Origin: an uncultured Collinsella sp.
GTDB lineage: Bacteria; Actinomycetota; Coriobacteriia; Coriobacteriales; Coriobacteriaceae
Assembly: GCA_934668695.1 (NCBI GenBank)
Contig: CAKUOD010000030.1
Span: 1-13,194, forward strand
Direction: 5' to 3'
DNA length: 13,194 nucleotides
Below are positions 7,429 through 12,330 of the stretch, in pieces (the stretch's first letter is position 1; each line of letters begins with the position of its first letter). The position numbers were made by a program, and so were the translations under genes. The notes beneath the pieces are model-generated. The model was not told where the DNA came from, did no database searches, and saw only the letters and a list, made by a program, of their open reading frames with translations.

Positions 7429-7467
7429 AAACGCCGTTTGTGACAGTACTCACAAACGGCGTTTTTT
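7429..7467 (+). terminator. Strong hairpin with T-run, probably bidirectional
   Basis: A perfect 15-bp stem (7429-7443 with 7450-7464) has a 6-nt loop. The plus strand runs into six T (7462-7467), three of them within the stem. On the minus strand the stem is followed by CATTTTA, so it may also stop nhaA transcripts, whose stop codon is about 90 nt away. It overlaps the right arm of the 7242-7475 element. Confidence 0.8.
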
Positions 7468-7555
7468 GACCACAGGGGTTTCCGGCGGATACCAAACACT
7501 GCTCTAAACCGCATTTGCACGCGCTCGAGTCGGTGCCAAACCTAGTTTTGCGCTC

Positions 7556-8914
7556 TTACTCGTCCTTGGACGCGGGATGTTTGCAGACCACGCTCATGTA
7601 GATCATGCCGAGCACGGCGGCGGTGACCGAACCGGCAAGGATGGCGGCCTTGGCGGCCAGGACCTCGAACTGGGCCGTCGGGAAGGCGAGGCCGCTGATG
7701 AGGATCGACATGGTAAAGCCGATACCGCCCAGAATGCCCACGCCGGCAATCATGTGCCAGTTGACATTGTGCGGCAGCTCGCAGGCCTTAAGCTTAACCA
7801 GGGCAAACGTCATACCAAAGATGCCGATCGGCTTGCCCAGCAGCATGCCAAAGTACACGCCGAGCGTCACCGGGTCGGTGAGCAGCGTGCTCATGTCCAC
7901 GCCCACTAAGCGAACCTGAGCGTTTACGAACGCAAAGATCGGCAGGATCACAAAGTTGACCGGCGTGGAGATCAGACGCTCCATGCGGATAAGCGGCGGG
8001 GTCACGCGGTGCATGACGCGCTCGACCTTGGTTGTCGAGACGGTGAAGTCATGCTGGCCCAGGATGTGTGCCTCGTCATCGTAACGGTCGTCGAGCAACG
8101 GCAGGCACTCGCCCAGCCAATCGGTAAGGCTATCGAGTTTAACGCCGCACTTGGCCGGGATGGTAAAGGCCAAGATGACGCCAGCAAGCGTGGCATGTAC
8201 GCCGCTCTTGAACATGCAGAACCACAACAGCAGACCCAGTACCGAATACGGGGCAAGGCGGTAATGCTGCGTCTTGTTGAGCCATACGAGCGCGCAGGTC
8301 ACAAGCGCGGCGGCGCCCAACCAAAACGGATTGGGGCTCTGACCGTAGAAGATAGCGATGGCGGCGATGGAGATGAGGTCGTCGGCGATGGCGAGCGTCG
8401 AGAAGAACACGCGCACGCCGTTGGGAACGCGATTGCCCAAAAGCGACAGCACGCCCAGCGCAAAGGCAATATCGGTTGCCATGGGGATGGCCCAACCGTT
8501 GCGGGCACCGGCATGGTTAAAGATCAGGTAGATGCAGGCGGGAACGACGACGCCGCCCACGGCCGCCAGCATGGGAAGCATGGCCTGACGCGGATTCTTG
8601 AGCTCGCCGACCGTCATCTCGTACTTAAGCTCAATGCCCACCAACAAAAAGAAAATCGCCATGAGGAAGTCGTTGACGAAAAGCTCAACGGTGAGACCGG
8701 CCGTAAGGTTGCCCAAGCCCACATACAGCGAGGTCTCCAAAAAGTGATGGATGGCCTCGTAGGCATCGGTGTTGGCGCAGATAACGGCGGCGATAGCGGC
8801 GAAGACCATGACGGCGGCGGAAATCGTGCCGTTCTCGGCGATGCGCTCCCAAATGTCGTGGCGCTCAAAACGCTTGCGCTCACGAACGTTAAACAGCTGC
8901 TCGGGTGCTGCCAT
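7556..8914 (-). CDS. nhaA: NhaA, Na+/H+ antiporter
   Basis: NhaA exports Na+ (or Li+) in exchange for protons and controls internal pH and sodium. The 452-residue protein is rich in hydrophobic helices. Transport-site residues are in place: D148 in ATDIAFALGV (matching the aspartate of discontinuous helix IV), the ion-binding pair D178-D179 in LAIADDL, and K361 in GMLLGKPIGI. SGVHATLAGV (237-246) is also typical. A charged loop at about 275-303 (DDRYDDEAH onward) is longer than in E. coli NhaA, and the total exceeds its 388 residues. The start has AAAGGAG 6 nt before the ATG. A 6-bp hairpin lies directly before that site. It appears to be a single-gene unit, with the ppaC terminator upstream and the hairpin at 7429-7467 downstream. 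Confidence 0.96.
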   Translation of the reverse strand: MAAPEQLFNVRERKRFERHDIWERIAENGTISAAVMVFAAIAAVICANTDAYEAIHHFLETSLYVGLGNLTAGLTVELFVNDFLMAIFFLLVGIELKYEMTVGELKNPRQAMLPMLAAVGGVVVPACIYLIFNHAGARNGWAIPMATDIAFALGVLSLLGNRVPNGVRVFFSTLAIADDLISIAAIAIFYGQSPNPFWLGAAALVTCALVWLNKTQHYRLAPYSVLGLLLWFCMFKSGVHATLAGVILAFTIPAKCGVKLDSLTDWLGECLPLLDDRYDDEAHILGQHDFTVSTTKVERVMHRVTPPLIRMERLISTPVNFVILPIFAFVNAQVRLVGVDMSTLLTDPVTLGVYFGMLLGKPIGIFGMTFALVKLKACELPHNVNWHMIAGVGILGGIGFTMSILISGLAFPTAQFEVLAAKAAILAGSVTAAVLGMIYMSVVCKHPASKDE

Positions 8915-8928
8915 GGGCGGCTCCTTTC

Positions 8929-8944
8929 ACGGGAAAGCTCCCGT
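8929..8944 (-). promoter_or_regulatory. Leader hairpin abutting the nhaA ribosome binding site
   Basis: On the minus strand ACGGGA-GCTT-TCCCGT forms a perfect 6-bp hairpin ending 1 nt before AAAGGAG of nhaA and preceded by TTTTTTAAG. It could tune translation. No known riboswitch could be recognised. Confidence 0.3.
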
Positions 8945-9121
8945 CTTAAAAAAGCACGGCCCGCCCAAGTGGCGGCGCCGCGCTCTAACGTATTACGCTT
9001 GCATCTAGCCTACCCTGCACGACAAGCACGCAGGCGTGGCCGAAAAGCGGAACCACAGGTTGAACATTATTTGCTCAACGGCACGGGCGCGCCTGTCCAA
9101 GAGACGACGCGGCGCGTGCAC

Positions 9122-9161
9122 AAAAAACGACCGGAGCGCGGAGTGTCCGCGATCCGGTCGT
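9122..9161 (-). terminator. Intrinsic terminator of ppaC
   Basis: On the minus strand a 9-bp GC-rich stem (9153-9161 with 9127-9135), one mismatch, then a 6-bp inner stem and a 3-nt loop are followed by a run of six T (9127-9122; the first is also the last base of the stem). It begins 20 nt after the ppaC stop, so it separates ppaC from nhaA. Confidence 0.9.
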
Positions 9162-9181
9162 CGGTGTTAGGTCAAAAGAAC

Positions 9182-10105
9182 CTAGCAGGCGGCCATGATG
9201 GGGGCAGCGACCTGCTTCTTACGGGAGAGGACGCCCGGCATCCAAACGCCGTCGTGCTCGTCGGCAATGCCCAGGCCCTTCTGAGCGGCCTCGGTCTCGC
9301 CCTCGAGCAGGACCTGCGAGCCCTCCTCCATGATGTCGGTGATGCACAGGACGATGCCGTCGGCACCCTTCTCGGCGGCGTAGGCGCGCATGGCCTCGCG
9401 GATCTCGTCGATCATGCCGAGTGCGCGGCTCTTGTCGACGGTCTCGTACTGGCCGATGAGCAGCTTCTTGCCAGCGGGCTCGAACATCTTGATGTCGTTG
9501 CCGACCATCTCGGCTGCGGTGAAGGAGCCGGACGGACGGGTGAGGAAGACCTCCATGCCAAACTTGACCGGGTCGACGCCCACCTGCTCGCCGAGCTTGG
9601 CGGCAACGGCGCGGTCGACATCGGTGGTGGTGGGGCTCTTGAGCATGAGCGTGTCGGTCATCATGGCCGAGAGCAGCAGCTTGGCCTGGACGTCGGAAAG
9701 CTCAACGCCGAGCACGCCGGCGAGCTTGGTGACGATGGTGCAGCTGGAGCCCCAGGGCAGGCAGATGTAGTGCAGCGGGCCGGCGGTCTCGAAGTCGCCG
9801 ATGCGGTGATGATCGACGACGCCAAAGACCGTAGCGTCCTTAAGGCCGGCGACGGACTGGGCGGACTCGTTGTGGTCGGTGAGGACGACGAGCTGACCGG
9901 CCTCGACGGACTCGATCACGCGGGGCTCGGCAATGCCGGCGTCGGCAAGCAGCTTGGCGGACTCGGCCGGAAGCTGACCAAGGGCGCAGGCCTCGTAGGT
10001 GTTGCCGGCATACTCAACCTGGTTGAGCAGCTGGGACAGGACGACGGCGCTCATGATGGCGTCGTTATCGGGGTTCTGGTGACCAAAGACAAGAACGTTT
10101 GCCAT
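9182..10105 (-). CDS. ppaC: Manganese-dependent inorganic pyrophosphatase, family II
   Basis: Family II pyrophosphatases (DHH superfamily) hydrolyse pyrophosphate to phosphate in the cytoplasm, using Mn2+. The 307 residues match the family's usual two-domain length, with no inserted regulatory CBS domains. Metal ligands are present: H9, D13 and D15 in GHQNPDNDAI, D77 in LTDHNE, H99 (or H100) in VDHHR, and D151 in MTDTLMLKSPTT. The C-terminal substrate motif SRKKQVAAP places R295 and K296. Asparagine stands at position 14 where threonine is common (NPDND versus NPDTD). GGAGG lies 6 nt before the ATG. A possible -10 (TACCAT, 10144-10149) is 39 nt upstream. The gene ends in a clear terminator, so it is probably monocistronic and housekeeping. 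Confidence 0.96.
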   Translation of the reverse strand: MANVLVFGHQNPDNDAIMSAVVLSQLLNQVEYAGNTYEACALGQLPAESAKLLADAGIAEPRVIESVEAGQLVVLTDHNESAQSVAGLKDATVFGVVDHHRIGDFETAGPLHYICLPWGSSCTIVTKLAGVLGVELSDVQAKLLLSAMMTDTLMLKSPTTTDVDRAVAAKLGEQVGVDPVKFGMEVFLTRPSGSFTAAEMVGNDIKMFEPAGKKLLIGQYETVDKSRALGMIDEIREAMRAYAAEKGADGIVLCITDIMEEGSQVLLEGETEAAQKGLGIADEHDGVWMPGVLSRKKQVAAPIMAAC

Positions 10106-10143
10106 GGATATCCTCCACTTGATATGTGTACTTGGACGTAGCT

Positions 10144-10149
10144 ATGGTA
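10144..10149 (-). promoter_or_regulatory. Candidate -10 box (TACCAT) for ppaC
   Basis: On the minus strand TGC-TACCAT resembles an extended -10 element. The same TACCATA string lies at a similar distance (35 nt) before the ROK gene. No -35 box is evident. Confidence 0.3.
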
Positions 10150-10157
10150 GCACGCCG

Positions 10158-10192
10158 ATGCCGAGCCTTCGCAGACGGAAGGGCCACGGCAT
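10158..10192 (-). terminator. Imperfect hairpin after the ROK gene, doubtful terminator
   Basis: ATGCCG (10158-10163) pairs with CGGCAT (10187-10192), and CCTTC pairs with GAAGG inside. It lies about 40 nt past the ROK stop on the minus strand. No T-run follows on that strand, so termination is uncertain. Confidence 0.3.
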
Positions 10193-10210
10193 ATTTTGGG
10201 GCAGGCACGG

Positions 10211-10220
10211 GGGACAGGTT
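10211..10220. repeat. GGGACAGGTT repeat copy, downstream of the ROK gene
   Basis: GGGACAGGTT, followed by ACTTTG, lies 13 bp from the ROK stop codon. An identical 10-mer, followed by TGTTTTG, lies upstream of the same gene at 11256-11265. Confidence 0.4.
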
Positions 10221-10232
10221 ACTTTGCACCAG

Positions 10233-11186
10233 CTATTTACCGGCGGCGCGCAGGGCTACGTAGGCGGCACCGATGATGCCGGCGTCGTTTCCGAGCGAAG
10301 CGACCTTGATGGGCGTCTCGCGCGAGGCGGAGAGCGCGTACTGCTTAAAGTGCTCGCGGACCTTGTCGAGGTAGACATCGGCCGAAGCGGACGCGCCGCC
10401 ACCGATCAGGAACATCTCGGGGTCGACCACGTTGGCAATAAGCGCCAGGGCGCGGCCGAGATAGTCGGCCATGGTATCGGCAGCTGCCAGCGCGAGCTTG
10501 TCGCCCTCGCGGCAGGCCTGGAACACGTCCTTGGAATCAGAAGGCCCGGTGAGCTCGATGGGCTCGACGCCCGCCTTCTTGCACTCGGCAAGGTAGTTAC
10601 TCACCACGCCGGTGGCGCTGGAATACTGCTCCAGATGGCCATGGCCACCACAGCCGCAGGTGCGTTCCTCAGCCGGGTTCAGGCACATGTGGCCAATCTC
10701 GCCGCCGGCACCCACAACGCCCGACACCACGTCGCCGTTGACGATAACGCCGCCACCCACGCCGGTACCAATGGTGACCATCACCACGTTCTGTACGCCC
10801 TTGGCAGAGCCGAGCCAGGCCTCGCCCATGGCAGCGGCGTTGGCATCGTTCTCGTATTTAACAACCGCGTCGGGGCAGTGCTCCTGAATGGCGACTCTTA
10901 GCTCGGGCAGGTTAATGGCAATGTTGGCCTTGACCTTGGCATCGCCCGATGCCGGGATGGGGCACGGAACGGCCAGGCCAATACCCGCCACAAAGGCGCG
11001 CGGAATCTGGGCCTTGGCGACCACCTGGTCGATAGCCTCGGTCACCGCGGCAAAGCCCGCAGCGTCAACGATGGGCGGCGTGGGCACGCTGGCCTTGGCC
11101 AGCAGGTTGCCGTCCTCGTCGAACAGGCCCTCCTTAACCGAAGTGCCGCCGACGTCGATGCCGATGTAATACTGCTTAGGTTCCAT
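10233..11186 (-). CDS. ROK-family sugar kinase (glucokinase-like)
   Basis: ROK kinases phosphorylate hexoses or amino sugars with ATP in the cytoplasm. The 317-residue protein has the phosphate-binding motif GIDVGGTSVKEG (9-20), the catalytic aspartate D114 in ENDANAAAMGEA, a second phosphate loop TIGTGVGGGVIVNG (138-151), sugar-binding GGEIGH (161-166), and E186. The ROK zinc motif reads CGCGGHGHLE (177-186), with histidine at the place of the usual third cysteine. H166, C177 and C179 are present. There is no N-terminal helix-turn-helix, so it is a kinase and not a NagC-type repressor. The frame is open for 22 more codons upstream, but AAAGG 9 nt before the ATG at 11186 and the motif position favour that start. 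Glucose is the default guess; the nearby UTRA regulator and manA leave mannose, fructose or amino sugars possible. Confidence 0.9.
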   Translation of the reverse strand: MEPKQYYIGIDVGGTSVKEGLFDEDGNLLAKASVPTPPIVDAAGFAAVTEAIDQVVAKAQIPRAFVAGIGLAVPCPIPASGDAKVKANIAINLPELRVAIQEHCPDAVVKYENDANAAAMGEAWLGSAKGVQNVVMVTIGTGVGGGVIVNGDVVSGVVGAGGEIGHMCLNPAEERTCGCGGHGHLEQYSSATGVVSNYLAECKKAGVEPIELTGPSDSKDVFQACREGDKLALAAADTMADYLGRALALIANVVDPEMFLIGGGASASADVYLDKVREHFKQYALSASRETPIKVASLGNDAGIIGAAYVALRAAGK

Positions 11187-11220
11187 GGGAGCCCGCCTTT
11201 CTCGTTTAAACATTGCCTGT

Positions 11221-11226
11221 ATGGTA
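11221..11226 (-). promoter_or_regulatory. Candidate -10 box (TACCAT) for the ROK gene
   Basis: TACCAT on the minus strand lies 35 nt before the ROK ATG, as TACCAT does before ppaC. The 14-bp inverted repeat just upstream would then cover the -35 region. Confidence 0.28.
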
Positions 11227-11240
11227 CCGCTCCCAAGGCA

Positions 11241-11281
11241 AAAACCTGCCAAAAAGGGACAGGTTTGTTTTGGCAGGTTTT
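11241..11281. repeat. Perfect 14-bp inverted repeat upstream of ROK, containing GGGACAGGTT
   Basis: AAAACCTGCCAAAA (11241-11254) pairs exactly with 11268-11281 around a 13-nt loop, which holds GGGACAGGTT (11256-11265). The 7-mer CAGGTTT occurs twice directly (11260-11266, 11275-11281) and once inverted (11242-11248). On the minus strand the stem runs into five T, so it resembles an intrinsic terminator or attenuator in the ROK leader. It could also be an operator or a dispersed REP-like element. Confidence 0.6.
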
Positions 11282-11375
11282 ATCTGTGAAAACGCAGGGC
11301 ATGGAATTTGGTTCGTTGGGCGGTAAAACGGCTCAACCCCATCCTCGAGTCGATCAATTTGCTCAATACCACATT

Positions 11376-11399
11376 ATTCGAATGCATATTCGAATGCAT
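11376..11399. repeat. Tandem 12-bp repeat, two copies
   Basis: ATTCGAATGCAT occurs twice head to tail (11376-11387, 11388-11399), with ATTC starting a third copy. Each unit contains the palindromes TTCGAA and ATGCAT. It is a candidate binding site for a dimeric regulator. Confidence 0.65.
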
Positions 11400-11406
11400 A
11401 TTCATT

Positions 11407-11418
11407 TAGAGCGCTCTA
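11407..11418. promoter_or_regulatory. Perfect 12-bp palindrome, candidate operator
   Basis: TAGAGCGCTCTA is fully self-complementary. It lies about 80 bp before the GntR -10 candidate and 8 bp after the tandem repeat. Confidence 0.4.
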
Positions 11419-11473
11419 GTTTTTGAAGAGAAGCGTTTTTTAATTAAACCTTTCTCGAACTTTTCAAAAACGC
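11419..11473. repeat. Imperfect AT-rich inverted repeat upstream of the GntR gene
   Basis: GTTTTTGAA (11419-11427) pairs with TTCAAAAAC (11463-11471), and GAGAA (11428-11432) pairs with TTCTC (11452-11456). GCGTTTTT (11433-11440) can instead pair with AAAAACGC (11466-11473). The palindrome TTTAATTAAA lies in the centre (11439-11448). Confidence 0.45.
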
Positions 11474-11496
11474 AATAGGGATGCTTAGGTGTTGAC

Positions 11497-11502
11497 TATA
11501 CT
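11497..11502 (+). promoter_or_regulatory. Candidate -10 box (TATACT) for the GntR-manA operon
   Basis: TATACT lies 36 nt before the GntR ATG and directly follows TTGAC. No consensus -35 box stands 17 nt upstream, so the promoter may need an activator. Confidence 0.45.
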
Positions 11503-11538
11503 TTCTTCTGTACTCAATCAAGCCGGAAAGGAGGTTCC

Positions 11539-12258
11539 ATGATTCCCAAATACGAGGCGATAGCTGCAGATATCCGTCGAAGCATCGAGGACGGCTCCCT
11601 TAAGCCGGGCGACAAACTGCCCACCGTCGTAGAGCTTTGCGAGCTGTATAGCGTTTCCAAGATCACCGTCAAGCGCGCGATTGAGCAGATCACCGAGGAA
11701 GGCCTTATTACCAGCCGGCGCGGAACGGGCACCTACGTCAAGGACACGGCGGGGCTTCCCGGCCAGGTGTTTTTCCAAGGCAAGAACGACCGTGCCCAAG
11801 GCTTTTCGTACGAGCATCGCGGGGAAAAAGTGACCTCGGTGGTCTACGATTTCTCGATCGTCAATCCGCCGGCAGAGGTTGCGACCCAGCTGGGAATGGC
11901 CGAAGACGACTTTGCCTATCACATCGTGCGCGTGCGCCAGGTCGACGAGAAGCCCATCGTCATCGAGTACACCTACATGCCTCTCGAGCTGATACCGGGC
12001 CTTAAAAAGAAGGACCTGTACGCGTCGGTCTATAGCTTTATCCGCAAGCAATGCGGGTTGAAGATTTCGAGCTTCCACCGCACCATCCGCGCCGTGGCGG
12101 CAACCGAGGAAGAAGCTGAGCGCCTGGACGCCAAGCCCGGCGCCCCTCTGCTCGAGCTCAACCAGATTGGCTTTTTGGATAGCGGCAACGCCTTTGAGTA
12201 CTCGATTTCGCGCAACGTCGGCGACCGCTTTGAGCTGCACAGCGTAACGCTGGCCTAG
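11539..12258 (+). CDS. GntR-family transcriptional regulator, HutC subfamily (UTRA domain)
   Basis: A DNA-binding repressor or activator that senses a small metabolite. The 239 residues split into an N-terminal winged helix-turn-helix (about 1-70; YEAIAADIRRSIEDGSL, GDKLPTVVELCELYSVS, TVKRAIEQITEEGLI, RRGTGTYV) and a C-terminal UTRA ligand domain (about 90-237; HIVRVRQVDEKPIVIEYTYMP and the closing FEYSISRNVGDRFELHSVTL). UTRA regulators often answer to sugar phosphates, such as glucosamine-6-P or trehalose-6-P, or to histidine-pathway compounds. The neighbouring manA and ROK kinase favour a sugar phosphate (inference). AAAGGAGG lies 4 nt before the ATG. manA starts 72 nt after the stop on the same strand. 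The palindrome-rich upstream region is the likely site of autoregulation and possible control of the ROK gene. Confidence 0.94.
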   Translation: MIPKYEAIAADIRRSIEDGSLKPGDKLPTVVELCELYSVSKITVKRAIEQITEEGLITSRRGTGTYVKDTAGLPGQVFFQGKNDRAQGFSYEHRGEKVTSVVYDFSIVNPPAEVATQLGMAEDDFAYHIVRVRQVDEKPIVIEYTYMPLELIPGLKKKDLYASVYSFIRKQCGLKISSFHRTIRAVAATEEEAERLDAKPGAPLLELNQIGFLDSGNAFEYSISRNVGDRFELHSVTLA

Positions 12259-12330
12259 TTTTGTCATCCGGTGGGTGCTCGTTTTGAGCTGTCTTACGCG
12301 GCACCCGCACAACCTTATGGGGGTATGCAC

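Larger units (their letters stand above)
7242..7475. repeat. 234-bp MITE-like segment with 33-bp imperfect terminal inverted repeats
   Basis: Left arm 7242-7274 and right arm 7443-7475 are inverted copies. The outer 14 bp (CTGTGGTCAAAAAA) match perfectly, the next 9 bp match at 3 positions, and the inner 10 bp (TGAGTACTGT) match perfectly, giving 27 of 33. The 168 bp between the arms has no gene. The core TACTGT occurs once more inside (minus strand, around 7385). No clear target-site duplication is seen. The small gene ends 57 bp to the left and nhaA ends 80 bp to the right. It could be a non-autonomous mobile element or a paired regulatory/terminator structure. Confidence 0.6.
7185..7555. 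other. Gene-free stretch with an inverted-repeat element
   Basis: No coding region is supported in these 371 bases. They are visibly more AT-rich than the genes around them and contain the 234-bp inverted-repeat element (7242-7475), two hairpins and, from 7476 to the nhaA stop, nothing recognisable. Confidence 0.7.
11187..11538. promoter_or_regulatory. Divergent intergenic region rich in palindromes, between ROK and GntR
   Basis: No gene is supported in these 352 bases. From left to right they hold the ROK leader with an 8-bp palindrome GTTTAAAC (11204-11211), a 14-bp inverted repeat (11241-11281), a 12-bp tandem repeat (11376-11399), palindromes at 11407-11418 and 11439-11448, and the GntR promoter. 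The part from about 11370 to 11475 is strongly AT-rich for this genome. Confidence 0.7.

Noticed and set aside
7302..7520. Minus-strand 72-codon ORF with two CxxC pairs (CEYC, CKYC), like a small zinc ribbon
   Set aside because: The cysteine pattern is tempting, but the frame runs through the right arm and the 15-bp terminator hairpin of the inverted-repeat element, and no ribosome binding site was seen. Probably chance, though a search would settle it.
8009..10141. Plus-strand open frame (710 codons) opposite nhaA and ppaC
   Set aside because: It crosses two well-supported genes and the ppaC terminator. Its composition is that of an antisense shadow.
10233..11252. Longer form of the ROK kinase, starting 22 codons upstream
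   Set aside because: The extra residues precede the conserved N-terminal motif unusually far, would start inside the inverted repeat, and the ATG at 11186 has the better ribosome binding site and family position.
11376..11399. Start of a CRISPR array or iteron-type replication origin
   Set aside because: Only two 12-bp copies with no spacers, no cas genes and no replication initiator nearby. A regulatory site is simpler.
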